31,420 bases of DNA from an uncultured Porphyromonadaceae bacterium (GCA_900541555.1 UQKE01000022.1:1-31420), one strand, 5' to 3'. Shown: positions 9,501 through 19,083, counted from the first letter of the stretch. Notes: generated by a model not told the origin, from the sequence alone. Made by a program: numbers and translations.

Positions 9501-12500
9501 GGACGGCATTTGGAAGTGCGTGCGCTTGAAGGAGAATATACGCCGAAATATGTCTTCGTCAATGAAGACCCGAAGACGGCAACGTTGAGCATCCCGGCAA
9601 CGGCAAGCGGCGCGACGCTCTACATCGTCGGCGGTTATGGCGAAGACTTCGCCAGCGGCGAGATTGTGCGCAATCCGACGACTTATCGTTCGCTCATCGA
9701 CGGCAATGCCGACGGCGTTGCATTGACGGATGGGCTTTACCATTGCATCATGGTGGAAGGCGGGGCGCATGTTGTCATTGACGGATTCCACGTGGTGGGC
9801 GGCTATGCGGCCGGCGAAGCTGCCGTGCAATACGGGGCAGGAGCCTTGGTGCTGAATGACGCCGACGCAACGTTCCGCAATTGCATATTCGAAAACAATA
9901 CGGCTGCCACGGGCGCGGCCATCGACGCGCGCGACGCGGCTGCGCTGTCGCTCGTCAACTGCGTGGTGAACAACAACACGGCTACCGCTGCCGACGGGCA
10001 AATCGTGAATTGTCCGGCCGACCGCCTGACGATGCAACACACGACGATTGTCAACAACGCAGGCACAGCTCCGGCCAATATGGGCACATCCTCGTTTGCC
10101 GCCGGCAATACGGCCGGAAATTCCGTGGAATTGACGGTGGATTCGTCCAATTTCGCCAATCCGACCAACACCGTGGGCGCAACGCTCGGTTTCGATACTT
10201 ATCTCGGCGGATATTCCGAATTCCGGCCGCTTACGAGTTCCATAGTGGTTTCCAACAACATCATAAACAAAGCGACCGGAACATCCGCCGACGTGACGAC
10301 CGACATCACGACAGAAAACGACCGCAACCTCGGCGGCATCCCCGATCTCGGCGCATACGAAGCCTTGCTGCCGAAAGCCGGCACGGTGATCTACGTGCGT
10401 TCCTACAACACGGCGACCGGCGACCTTCGCCAATCCGACGGCTCGCCCGATATGTCGCTGTTGGAAAACAATCCGGGTAAATCGTTCGACGGTTCGTCGT
10501 GGGACAATGCCATCAACGGCAATGCCATTTGTGACCTCGACGTGGAGCGTGCGGGAAACGATTTTTATGTGATAGATAGGGGTAATAACACGCTGCAAGC
10601 GGCATCCTATGACAATGATAACTATCGCTCCGGCAGCTATGAGCCTGCGGCGGGAAGTTACGGCGAGTTTTTCGGCGGTGATTCGGGAAATCGGCAGAAC
10701 GTGCAAAGCTATAACGGAAGATTCAACCAAATCACCAACAATCGTGACGAACGCTATGTGAGCGGATTGCAATATGCCATTGAAAAGGCAAGCGAATACA
10801 ACAAGGCGCACCCCGACGACGAACAGATAGCCGTATGGGTGGGAGCCGGCATTTATACGGACTACAAAGGCTTTGTCGTTCGCGACGGCGTGAAGGTGTA
10901 TGGCGCTTTTCCCTCGACGGGCAATCCGGGGGAAAACGATCGCAAGGCGTTACTGTCGTCCTATGTTCCAGCACGTGAAGAAGACCAAGATTTGAACAAG
11001 TCCGATTATGAAACGATCTTGCAGGTGAGAAAAGAAACGCCCGTGACGTGGAACAGCAATCAGGCATCGGCAGCTTCGTGGGTAAACAATCTTTCAGGAA
11101 CGCAACGCCACTATGTGCTTTATCAGCCCGACGTGTGTCTTCCGACATGGGCGCCAAATAATGACAATAAGAATTCAAGAACCGGCGGCAACCAATATCG
11201 TTACGAGCAAGGAACCACCTACTACGACGGTACATATTACGTGGAGTATGAGGGCGCATTGTGGGATGGCTTTACCGTGCGTCATGGCTATATTAAAAAT
11301 TATTCGGCCAACCGCGATGGCGGAGCAGGCATTCGCACATTCCGCGGCGTGACGTTGGAAAACATGGTGGTGGTCGACAATTACAATTCCGGCAGTCGTT
11401 CGCGTGGGGGCGGTCTTTATATGGACGGGCTGAACAGCCAAATCTCAAACTCGTTTCTTTTGAATAATTATGTCGGCGGGAATGAAGCCTATGGCGGCGG
11501 CGGATACATGATTGTCGGCACGGGCTTCAACATGGTAGTGGCCAACAACCACAGCAATATGGACGGCGGCGGCTTGTTTATCGAAAGCGCGACGTTCTAC
11601 AACAACACGGTGGCCTACAACCGCGCAGGGCGAAACGGAAGCGGCATCCTCCAATATGCAGACTCGGGGTCGGGCCGTCTTTCGAATTTGTCGCTCTACA
11701 ACTGTATTTTCTATGGCAACGAGGGTGGCAATGCAATAGCATCATCAGCCACGGGGACGTTCACGCCGGCCTATCACTGTTATGTGGGTGGCACGATACA
11801 AAGCGACTTGTTGGATGATAATAAATTTTCGACAGATGCGCCTTACAACAACCAACTGTCGAGCGAGAATCCGTTTGAAGCCGGCACAGCTGCCGGCACA
11901 ACCAACAACTACCGGTTGGCGCCGTCGAGCACGTGTGTGAACAAGGGAACCGACAATTTGAATCAAGGAAAGGACGAAGCCTATTTGCCGGAGACCGACA
12001 TGGACTTCTCCGACCGTATCAAAGACTGTACGGTCGACATTGGCGCATACGAACGCAATAATGAGGATTTCGTGGAGCCGGACATCAACGGCGTGTACTA
12101 CGTGACTTTTGCCGGAGCGGGCAACGCGACGGCCAATTCGCCGGAAAACGCGGCGTGTGCCATGAAATTGCAAGAGGTGCTTGATGCCGCAGGGCGACGC
12201 GTGGCGCAACAAGGACTGCCGGCGACGGTGAAAATAGCAGGTTATGAAGACGACTATGTGGCATACCACGTGAATACGCTTTCCGATCCCAACGATCCGC
12301 AAAGCTACACGTTTGTGGTGCCTTACGGCGTGACCGTCATGGGCGGCTACGACGAAACGGCCGGCAATTGGGACGACGACGCCCGCGACGCCACGACACA
12401 CAAGACGGTGCTGAGCGCAGTGAAAGAGGCAACGGCAACGGTGCAGGAAGTGACGGGCTACCACACGCTGACATTCGGTGAGCCGTTGGATTCGCAAACG

Positions 12501-15500
12501 GGACGCACGACGACGGTCGACGGGTTGTATATTGAAGACGGCGCGGCGACATCGATGACGGCCGGAGGCGACGACGCACGCGGCGGAGGCGCCATAGTTC
12601 CGGCATGGGGACATGTGCGCAACTGCGTGGTTCGCAATTGCAGCGCGGTGGAAGGCGGCGGCTTGTACGTGATGCCGGGCGGCTTGGTGTCGGGCTCTTA
12701 TGTGGTGACAAACACGGCAGAGACCGGTGCGGGCATTTATGTCGACAATACGGGAGCCAACGCGGCGACACGCGCCCATCTGATGTCGAACACGATTGCC
12801 GACAATGTGGCATCGGAACAAGGTGGCGGCATCTATTTCACGGAAGGTTCGATGGCGGCTGTCAATACGGTCGTATGGGGCAACACGGCTCCTTCCGACA
12901 AGAATGTGAGCGGCGCGACTTATGCCATGTTTGCCGACGATTTCCTGACTTCGGCATCGGGCGGCACGATCGCGGAATTTTATCCGTTCAACAACTGTTT
13001 CGTAGAGACTTACGAATTGCCTGGCAATTTCGAGAATACGGAAATGACAGGCGATGAGTCTGTTTACTTCTCTGGATTTTATGCCTTGAAACCTTATTCG
13101 CCATTGGTGAAGCATGGCACGGTGGTGAAAGTGCAACGTTATTTTGAGCGACATGCGGGAGTAGCAGTCCGCGACATGGTCGGGACGCCACGCATTTCTG
13201 CAAGTGCCGAAGAGACTAAAATCGACGCCGGCGCGGATGCTTTCGACGGCGGTATTATCCCGATTCCGAACGATCGCAACGACGTGATCCAACGTATTTT
13301 TATTTCTCAGGGTACTAATGAGCTTTTGGCCGATGGCGAAAATCCCGACGACTACATGGGACGGTCGTTCTACACGTCGGTGTCGTGGATAGAGGATGCG
13401 CTCGACTATATAGAGGCGGTGCGCGAGAAATTCGGCGATGATGTTGAATTCGAGCTGTTGGTGGCCGGAGGCGTTTATAAACCAAAATATTGGGTTACGC
13501 AGGAAGAAGGCACGCAGGGACCGCCCGACCAGCGGCGCAACACGTTCCGCATTCCGCAAGGCGTAGCCATTTATGGCGGCTTCCGCGGCGACGAAACCTA
13601 TTCGACGGGACTTGTGTCGATACCTGCCGCATCGGGAACGATGACGCTTCAGCCGGACGGCGCGATCAACACGTTGCTGGACAGCCGCGAATTGTCGGAC
13701 ATGAACGGCAACGGCTTGCTCGAACCGTGGGAAATGTCGTCGCAAACGATTTTCTCTGGCAACGTCAACGCTTCGGGCGAAGAGCGGCGCACCTACCACG
13801 TGATATACAGCGAGGGAACAACGGGCGAAGTGACGCTCGACGGCGTGACGGTGATGTCGGGACAAACGGCAAATGAAATGACGGAAGTGACAACGGGCGG
13901 CGATGCCGGCCGCGGCGGCGGAATCTACACCAACGGCGTGTCGTACACGATATCGAATTGCCGCTTCATGGACAACTTTGCCGTGCGCGGCGGCGCAATC
14001 TATTCGCGCGATGGACGATTGACGATTTCGGCATCGATCTTTGCCGGCAACGGCACGGTGGACAATCCGGTGACCCCGTCGGAATACCAGCCTGCGAGCG
14101 GCGGAGCCGTGTATCTGACAGGCATGTCGCAGACTGCTGCCACGGCAGCGCTTTATGCGGCAAACACGCTTTGGGTGAACAACGAGACGGCCGGCCGGGG
14201 CGGTGCAATCGGAACAAACTACACGGAAGGGGTCACAACGACCTACGCACCGATGATTTCGTTGATCAACAATACATTTGCATGCAACAAGGCGGCCATG
14301 AACGCCGTAATTTATGGCAGCAATGGCAGAAGCGAAATAATCAATACGCTGATGTGGGGCAACGAGTCGGAAACCGAGGACATGTCGTTCGTGCGGATGA
14401 TGAGCCATTCGGCAAGCGACGATGCCCGCAATATTTCGCAATCGCAATACGGAACGGGCAACATCCAAATTTCTGCCGAGAACATGGCAGTCGACGGTCC
14501 GCGATTCACGCGGCCGGCAAGCCGTGCCGGAGTGGCCGGCAACGACGCGATGAACCTGTGGAATCCGGTGTCGATATCGGTGCTGACCGATGGCGGCGAC
14601 GGGCTTCTGAGGGCCGACACGAGGACGGAAGAGGGGGCATACGTCGGATGGTTTGTGGACGATTTGCAACCCCTGAAAGACAATTTGAGGGCCGACACGA
14701 GGACGGAAGAGGGGGCATACGTCGGATGGTTTGTGGACGATTTGCAACCCCTGAAAGACAATTACATTGCCGGCAACTATGATCGTTATTCCGGCCCGTT
14801 GCGTGAAGACGGCACGGAGGACGACAAGCCGATCGACATAGGCTTCTATGAATACCAGTATGTGGATCTTTTGTCGACACGCGATGTGGTCTACGTGGCT
14901 ACGGAGGAAAGCGGTTTGGCCGACGGTTCGAGCTGGTCGAACGCCATTTCCGACTTGCGCAGCGCCATCATTGCGCTCTCCAACCCGACGGGAGGACAGT
15001 CGCGCGACAAACGCATCTATGTGAGAGACGGCAATTATTCGTGGCAACGGCTTTCGGGCGGCACGGCTTATTTGCTTGAAGCCGTCGACAGCAAGAACTT
15101 GCTCGACAATCTTTATATTTACGGTTCTTGCACGGGCGTGGGCGACAATCAGGATTTCAGCACGCCGACCGTGGTGGAAAACAGTGCGTATGCCGACGGC
15201 GTGACAAACACGTTGTTGAGCATTGAAGCCGGAACAAAAAATGTTGTGATTTCGGGCTTTGCTTTCAACAACAAGGAAACCGGCGGCGATCAAGAAGGCG
15301 TGACGGTATTGACGAGTCCGGGTGGGAAAGTGACGCTTAAAAATACGGCATACCGAGGTAACAAATCCGGCGTGTCGATTTCCGGAAGCGGGGAAACACT
15401 GATTGTCAACTCTCTGTTTGCCGATGGCGCGAATGGCATCGTCGGAGCGAACGCAAATACGACAATCGTCAACTCGACTTTCGCGCAAAACAGCATCGCA

Positions 15501-18101
15501 GACGTGAAGGGCAGCGATTTCGGCATCTATAATTCCGCATCATGGAAAAACGGCAGCTATGGATTTGGATTTGCCGGCGGCGTGAATGGCAATGTCGTGA
15601 TCGCTGGCAGCGTGGAAAACGACGATCTTGCCGAAGGACCAAACTTCTTCGATCCGGACAATGCCGACATTTATTTGCGCGACTATCGCATTCGTCCGGC
15701 GTTGAAATTGCTCAACAATGGCGTAAACGACTTGTATGCCGTGCATGCGCTTGGATTGGCGTCGGGCACTGCAATTCCGGCAGAAGAGGTGGATTTGAGC
15801 AATTCCTTCCGCGTGGTCGACGACAATATTGATGTGGGGGCATACGAATATGCAGCGCCTATGTTGCCGGTGGTTTATGTGAAATCCGACCTTACGGGCA
15901 CGACCGACGGAACAAGCTGGGCTACGGCGTTGAGCGACATCCAAGGCGCAGCCGACCTTGCAGCCGTTTATGCAAACCAGCATCCGGGCAGCAATGGCTA
16001 TGTGTTTGTCCACAGCAATGTGGCGACTGCGGAAAGATTGCGCATTAATTTGCCAAACGTGAAAATCTACGGCAGCATGAACGACGAAACGAGCAGTTAC
16101 ACGACAGACGATGCCGAACTGCTTGTCGACGACTTGCTCAAACAACGTCGCGGCGTGATTGAGTCGGCCGCGCAGTCGCGTTTGGAAAATGGGGCTTACA
16201 TTGATGGTGAAAATATCGTTGTGGACGGATTTGAGGTGGAAGGATCCGTGACGCTCAACAAGGGATACCTGTCGACTTCAATCTTGACGGGGACAGGAGT
16301 GAGCGGAACGGCCGGCGGTGTGCTTTACAACTCATTTGCGACTTGCACAGTGGCGGACGTGACGACTGTCAATGTCACATCGACCAATGCGCTCCCCGGC
16401 AATGCGCAGAATTCCCGCTCATGGGTTGCCGATGCCGGCAAAAACAGATATACGCCGGACGGATATTGGGCATATCAATTGATGGAAACCTCGACTGATA
16501 TCAATGCCGGCACAGCCGACGTTCAAGCTTATATGGATGCAGTCGGGCACAATCGCGACATTGCAGGAAACCTTCGTGTGAGAAACGGGGTGGACAATGG
16601 CTGTTTCGAAACGTGGAACGTGTCGGCCGACGGTGTCGTGGCAAATGCCGACGATTATCCGCACGGGCAGTCGGTGGTGTATGTGCGCGAAGGCAAAGAG
16701 TTGGGACTCGGAATGGATGGCGATGCGCCGTTCTACGGCGAATCTGCACCGTTCAATCCCGGATTTTTGCTTCTCGAGCATCGAGCCGGCTTGCGTGGCA
16801 ACGGCAATAGCGTCAATTTGCAGAACGTGGCGATGGAACGCCGCGTGGCCGCCGGAGGCCACGACATGGCATCGGTGGCATTCTCCATCGACGAGGTGGA
16901 AAATCCGGCCGCGCTTGCATTCTATACTTATAGCGGCGAGAAACGTGCCGGTTACGACTATAAATACACGGAAGACGACAACGCATGGATAGCGACGGAA
17001 GCGACAGCGCTTGGCGTGGGAGAAGGCTTCTTGATTGAAAACGCGACAGACGCGGAAAGCAAGGTGCGATTCTACAATGCCACGCCTTACGAGGAGACGC
17101 CTTCCGTCAAGCCGGTGGCGCTCGTGAAATACAACTACAATGAAGAATGGACAACCGACGCGAATGGCAACACAGTGCCGTCGACAAGCCGGAAATTCAC
17201 GCACAAGGAAAACATGAGTTGGAACTTGTTTGGATCTCCGTTCCTTTGCGCGATGAACTACGACGACATGCCTTACGGCCGTGTGATTTACGGCTTGGAG
17301 GACGATGTGTACCGGACGGTGAACACTTCGGTTGCAACCGGCGGATATATCCCATCGGGCGATGCCGTGTTTACGCAGACGGCGACGCTGAAAACGGAGG
17401 AAGTGATTGAAATAGCGCAACCGGCCGGAACGGTCGATGGCGACGCTTATCAACTCACGTCGTATTTGACTGTGGCTTTGACGGCCGACGGGGCAGACAC
17501 GGAAAGTGATCGCGTGACGTTGAATGCTGTCGCTTCGGCAGAGGCTTCGACGGACTACGATGTGAACGCCGACGGCGTGAAGTGGACAATGGGCGGACGT
17601 GCGCAAATTTATGCAGTGCGCGACGGAGGCCGCTATTCGTTGCTTTCGGCTGTCGACGAGGAAGGTGTCGTAGACCTCGGAGTGGAAGTGCCGGAAACGG
17701 GCGTGTACAAAATATCGCTTCCCGACGATATGGGCGCAGCGGACTATGATGTCGTGGTTTTGCGCGATCGCGAACAAGGCAAGACTGTCGATTTGAAGAC
17801 AGAAAGCTATACGTTCACGGTTGCCGAGGCCGGAGCCGTCGATAATCGTTTCGAAGTGGAATTCCGAATGAGCGACACGCTTGGCGCAGGCTTCAATGCT
17901 TGGTCGCCGTCGAGAGGCGTGCTGCAAATCGATGGCACGGATGCGGGTTCGGTTGTGTCGGTATTCGCTCCAAACGGAATGAGAATCCGTAGTCTTTTGT
18001 CGGAAGGCATGAGCTTGAAACTTTCAGTGCCACAGGGCGCGTATGTCGTGAGCGTTGAGAAAGACGGCGAAATCGAGACGGACAAAGCCATCGTGCTTTA
18101 A
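6600..18101 (+). CDS. Giant 3833-residue parallel beta-helix surface protein with T9SS-like sorting domain
   Basis: The N-terminus is a signal peptide ending AITAQAQG (cleavage near residue 26); ATG is repeated at 6600, 6603 and 6606, so M1 to M3 are possible starts. Eight homologous modules follow at about residues 29-437, 442-913, 926-1257, 1263-1820, 1831-2216, 2230-2754, 2763-3085 and 3091-3340. Most open with a strand such as IYYVTP or VVYVKS plus a DGTSW-like motif, contain GGGIY/GAGVY and NNTA rungs of a right-handed parallel beta-helix, and close with IDIGAYE or a variant. Residues about 1321-1385 in module 4 form a low-complexity N/S/G/Y-rich insert. Residues about 3345-3760 are beta-rich and include WNLFGSPFLCAMNYDDM at 3541. 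The last 69 residues look like a T9SS type A sorting domain. As last gene of the fimbrial operon it may be a tip adhesin; a polysaccharide-binding or lyase function cannot be excluded, but no catalytic site is recognised. Confidence 0.85.
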   Translation: MMMKKYLYRIFLAVAALCAAITAQAQGRIYYVTPTGLTADGTRGDGTAWNNPTTLTAALELSVAGDRIYVQGFEDTSSATTRYVTPTTDGFRLKSGVRLYGGFAGTEQTPEQRATTGEAVYQMRYRTLITGDIAGNDVADRETLLFPQNPTRADNATHVLTLDMNPASGVNNNNYPTVVDGVSIVGGHAGGGHGGGIYVAGNNSGGGVYRIVRCFVAGNYAAEGGGIYVDANAGNVGNDESLIDRCYVFNNVAGYRTESANYGGGIRIAGAGTIVNTIVSNNENGGLLLSGNAKSLNNTITRNTGSGIDGTGAAVYNTVIWGNALLTTSEATRPDFRNSAFPESDGTNGNVPVSAKNNDRTSPSSFETPSVRTGFDRDFEPRVDPYPMWIWYPLEGSILIDKGDSGFFETALYGNTDIDNATRVRGTIDIGAYEHQPVQAGRIRYVRAGATGNGTSWDDASGDLQRMIDALADNNPQGLAGEVWVAAGTYTPQSQIISGTTYSASFRMRDGISVYGGFAGGEASKDERRKSSDKPWEFEEKTELLGTYFGNNTEWSNNRWTLTSDSRHVVWFAPMQGEAAFRHLTVLDGVTIRGGYAQGGLGVDEFATDKGAGVYMDGANAYLNNCIVTENYSTGNGGGVYLRHGRVQGTLVYNNSADGNGGGVYADNVGLVIRSMVANNSAGNGAGVYLSHTGPWTDGEDHPEYLVLSTSIVTNNTARQNGAVYCADGGVLLQNIIANNELVTATDLTDENAAQTGGIYVNGYATVINSVIWNNRDLGASVPIYAKNPSTSTVRFMNNAISNVNSAVWNNILQQSTLSLTGSNVAADGEMSPDFSVSGQMADNAALEGNTGVQSGWLTTGIDYYWEPITGSNLRAQGMTLGMMPDDVILQPEIDINGNLYAQKPAIGAYRIEQTVIRHETTADALIVYVDPACTEPSHDGSSWEKAYRAISEAIDYLAGLDAATVGGRHLEVRALEGEYTPKYVFVNEDPKTATLSIPATASGATLYIVGGYGEDFASGEIVRNPTTYRSLIDGNADGVALTDGLYHCIMVEGGAHVVIDGFHVVGGYAAGEAAVQYGAGALVLNDADATFRNCIFENNTAATGAAIDARDAAALSLVNCVVNNNTATAADGQIVNCPADRLTMQHTTIVNNAGTAPANMGTSSFAAGNTAGNSVELTVDSSNFANPTNTVGATLGFDTYLGGYSEFRPLTSSIVVSNNIINKATGTSADVTTDITTENDRNLGGIPDLGAYEALLPKAGTVIYVRSYNTATGDLRQSDGSPDMSLLENNPGKSFDGSSWDNAINGNAICDLDVERAGNDFYVIDRGNNTLQAASYDNDNYRSGSYEPAAGSYGEFFGGDSGNRQNVQSYNGRFNQITNNRDERYVSGLQYAIEKASEYNKAHPDDEQIAVWVGAGIYTDYKGFVVRDGVKVYGAFPSTGNPGENDRKALLSSYVPAREEDQDLNKSDYETILQVRKETPVTWNSNQASAASWVNNLSGTQRHYVLYQPDVCLPTWAPNNDNKNSRTGGNQYRYEQGTTYYDGTYYVEYEGALWDGFTVRHGYIKNYSANRDGGAGIRTFRGVTLENMVVVDNYNSGSRSRGGGLYMDGLNSQISNSFLLNNYVGGNEAYGGGGYMIVGTGFNMVVANNHSNMDGGGLFIESATFYNNTVAYNRAGRNGSGILQYADSGSGRLSNLSLYNCIFYGNEGGNAIASSATGTFTPAYHCYVGGTIQSDLLDDNKFSTDAPYNNQLSSENPFEAGTAAGTTNNYRLAPSSTCVNKGTDNLNQGKDEAYLPETDMDFSDRIKDCTVDIGAYERNNEDFVEPDINGVYYVTFAGAGNATANSPENAACAMKLQEVLDAAGRRVAQQGLPATVKIAGYEDDYVAYHVNTLSDPNDPQSYTFVVPYGVTVMGGYDETAGNWDDDARDATTHKTVLSAVKEATATVQEVTGYHTLTFGEPLDSQTGRTTTVDGLYIEDGAATSMTAGGDDARGGGAIVPAWGHVRNCVVRNCSAVEGGGLYVMPGGLVSGSYVVTNTAETGAGIYVDNTGANAATRAHLMSNTIADNVASEQGGGIYFTEGSMAAVNTVVWGNTAPSDKNVSGATYAMFADDFLTSASGGTIAEFYPFNNCFVETYELPGNFENTEMTGDESVYFSGFYALKPYSPLVKHGTVVKVQRYFERHAGVAVRDMVGTPRISASAEETKIDAGADAFDGGIIPIPNDRNDVIQRIFISQGTNELLADGENPDDYMGRSFYTSVSWIEDALDYIEAVREKFGDDVEFELLVAGGVYKPKYWVTQEEGTQGPPDQRRNTFRIPQGVAIYGGFRGDETYSTGLVSIPAASGTMTLQPDGAINTLLDSRELSDMNGNGLLEPWEMSSQTIFSGNVNASGEERRTYHVIYSEGTTGEVTLDGVTVMSGQTANEMTEVTTGGDAGRGGGIYTNGVSYTISNCRFMDNFAVRGGAIYSRDGRLTISASIFAGNGTVDNPVTPSEYQPASGGAVYLTGMSQTAATAALYAANTLWVNNETAGRGGAIGTNYTEGVTTTYAPMISLINNTFACNKAAMNAVIYGSNGRSEIINTLMWGNESETEDMSFVRMMSHSASDDARNISQSQYGTGNIQISAENMAVDGPRFTRPASRAGVAGNDAMNLWNPVSISVLTDGGDGLLRADTRTEEGAYVGWFVDDLQPLKDNLRADTRTEEGAYVGWFVDDLQPLKDNYIAGNYDRYSGPLREDGTEDDKPIDIGFYEYQYVDLLSTRDVVYVATEESGLADGSSWSNAISDLRSAIIALSNPTGGQSRDKRIYVRDGNYSWQRLSGGTAYLLEAVDSKNLLDNLYIYGSCTGVGDNQDFSTPTVVENSAYADGVTNTLLSIEAGTKNVVISGFAFNNKETGGDQEGVTVLTSPGGKVTLKNTAYRGNKSGVSISGSGETLIVNSLFADGANGIVGANANTTIVNSTFAQNSIADVKGSDFGIYNSASWKNGSYGFGFAGGVNGNVVIAGSVENDDLAEGPNFFDPDNADIYLRDYRIRPALKLLNNGVNDLYAVHALGLASGTAIPAEEVDLSNSFRVVDDNIDVGAYEYAAPMLPVVYVKSDLTGTTDGTSWATALSDIQGAADLAAVYANQHPGSNGYVFVHSNVATAERLRINLPNVKIYGSMNDETSSYTTDDAELLVDDLLKQRRGVIESAAQSRLENGAYIDGENIVVDGFEVEGSVTLNKGYLSTSILTGTGVSGTAGGVLYNSFATCTVADVTTVNVTSTNALPGNAQNSRSWVADAGKNRYTPDGYWAYQLMETSTDINAGTADVQAYMDAVGHNRDIAGNLRVRNGVDNGCFETWNVSADGVVANADDYPHGQSVVYVREGKELGLGMDGDAPFYGESAPFNPGFLLLEHRAGLRGNGNSVNLQNVAMERRVAAGGHDMASVAFSIDEVENPAALAFYTYSGEKRAGYDYKYTEDDNAWIATEATALGVGEGFLIENATDAESKVRFYNATPYEETPSVKPVALVKYNYNEEWTTDANGNTVPSTSRKFTHKENMSWNLFGSPFLCAMNYDDMPYGRVIYGLEDDVYRTVNTSVATGGYIPSGDAVFTQTATLKTEEVIEIAQPAGTVDGDAYQLTSYLTVALTADGADTESDRVTLNAVASAEASTDYDVNADGVKWTMGGRAQIYAVRDGGRYSLLSAVDEEGVVDLGVEVPETGVYKISLPDDMGAADYDVVVLRDREQGKTVDLKTESYTFTVAEAGAVDNRFEVEFRMSDTLGAGFNAWSPSRGVLQIDGTDAGSVVSVFAPNGMRIRSLLSEGMSLKLSVPQGAYVVSVEKDGEIETDKAIVL
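14607..14762 (+). repeat. 78-bp tandem duplication inside module 6 of the giant gene
   Basis: Two adjacent 78-base units (14607-14684 and 14685-14762) differ only in their first base (ctg versus ttg). Each encodes a 26-residue unit beginning LRADTRTEEGAYVGWF and ending LQPLKDN. The duplication keeps the reading frame. The near-perfect identity points to a very recent event, or to an assembly artefact at this spot. Confidence 0.95.
17892..18098 (+). other. Putative T9SS type A C-terminal sorting domain
   Basis: This covers residues 3765-3833 of the giant protein. It contains the usual strand order GVLQIDG, SVVSVFAPNGMRIRSL, SLKLSVPQGAYVVSVEKDG and a terminal KAIVL, matching the general form of T9SS type A domains (a GxxV-x-G-like strand, a PxGxYxV-like strand and a hydrophobic C-terminal end). 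Such domains direct export across the outer membrane and are removed by the PorU sortase, which attaches the protein to surface lipopolysaccharide. The identification rests on pattern, not on a profile search. Confidence 0.7.
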
Positions 18102-18144
18102 GGACGTGGCGAAGCAATCCGGCTGAAGAAGCTGCACGAAATGA

Positions 18145-18187
18145 CAGCGAGCGGAAATGCAAGTGCATTTCCGCTCGCTGTTTTATT
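18145..18187 (+). terminator. Rho-independent terminator of the fimbrial operon
   Basis: A perfect 16-bp stem (18145-18160 with 18165-18180) around the loop AAGT is followed by TTTTATT. It lies 44 bases after the stop codon of the giant gene. The methionine aminopeptidase gene converges on it from the other side. The minus strand lacks a clean T-run after the stem, so it works mainly for the plus strand. Confidence 0.9.
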
Positions 18188-18228
18188 GCACAGTGCTGGC
18201 TCTTGTCGCGCTTGGGATGTCCCGAAGG

Positions 18229-19083
18229 TCAGTGGGTGAGAATTTTCAATCCACGTTCAGTCATTACGAATGTGTGTTCCCATTGAGCCGACGGCAGTTC
18301 GTCGTCGGTGACGACAGTCCAATTGTCCTCGGAGTCGATGAACACTTTCCACGTGCCCATGTTGATCATCGGTTCGATGGTAAACACCATTCCCGGCACG
18401 AGCAGCATGCCCGTGCCTTGCCGTCCGAAATGGAGCACGTCGGGTTCTTCGTGGAATTCCAATCCTACGCCATGCCCGCAAAGGTCGCGCACGACGGAAA
18501 AACCGTTTTTCTTGGCGTGGCGTTCGATGGCATGTCCGATGTCTCCAACAAAACCGTAAGGCTTTGCCGCTTTCATTCCTATTTCGAGGCATTCTTTGGC
18601 CACGCGCACCAATTTTTCTTTTTCAGGCGTGGTTTTTCCGATGATGAACATGCGCGAGGCATCGGAATAGTAGCCGTCGAGTATTGTCGACACGTCGACA
18701 TTGATGATGTCGCCTTCTTGCAAAATTTCGTCCTCGGAAGGGATGCCGTGGCAAACAACCTCGTTGATCGAGGTACAAACGCTTTTCGGGAAACCTTCGT
18801 AGTTGAGCGGAGCAGGAATGGCGCCATGGGCGGTGGTATAGTCGTAGACAAGGCGGTCGATGTCGGCCGTGCTCATGCCGGCATGTATTTCTTTTTCCAC
18901 GAGGTCGAGCACGCCGGTATTGACTTTTCCGCTTCGGCGGATGCCTTCGATTTGTTCCGGAGTTTTGATTAGCTTGGGAGAAGGGACAAGATGTCCGCGT
19001 TCTTGATAAAAGAGTATTTTGCGATCTAAATCGGTCAGTTCGTGCCCTTTCGGCACAATCCAATTACGTCTGTAAGCTGTCAT
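18229..19083 (-). CDS. map: Methionine aminopeptidase, type I
   Basis: This 284-residue enzyme removes the initiator Met from new proteins in the cytoplasm. The five metal ligands of the family are visible: Asp130 (INVDVST), Asp141 (YYSDASR), His204 (CGHGVG), Glu237 (FTIEPM) and Glu269 (QWEHT). The substrate-site His112 is in CHGIP. Compared with the E. coli enzyme there are about 33 extra residues at the N-terminus (basic, YRRNWIVPKGHELTDLD), a form with an extension before the catalytic fold. The ATG at 19083 lies just after a good promoter (19105-19135). The gene is separated from the exonuclease gene upstream by a 72-bp triple repeat, so it can be transcribed on its own. Confidence 0.97.
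   Translation of the reverse strand: MTAYRRNWIVPKGHELTDLDRKILFYQERGHLVPSPKLIKTPEQIEGIRRSGKVNTGVLDLVEKEIHAGMSTADIDRLVYDYTTAHGAIPAPLNYEGFPKSVCTSINEVVCHGIPSEDEILQEGDIINVDVSTILDGYYSDASRMFIIGKTTPEKEKLVRVAKECLEIGMKAAKPYGFVGDIGHAIERHAKKNGFSVVRDLCGHGVGLEFHEEPDVLHFGRQGTGMLLVPGMVFTIEPMINMGTWKVFIDSEDNWTVVTDDELPSAQWEHTFVMTERGLKILTH

Noticed and set aside
11745..15488. A 1247-codon open frame on the minus strand inside the giant gene, and others of 732 and 504 codons (7032-9230, 9297-10811)
   Set aside because: They are mirror frames produced by the GC-rich, biased codon use of the plus-strand gene. Their translations are rich in His, Arg, Cys and Val with no domain, signal or repeat, whereas the plus frame shows clear beta-helix modules.
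18157..18972. 271-codon plus-strand frame opposite map
   Set aside because: It begins in the terminator stem and is antisense to a gene with all metal ligands present.
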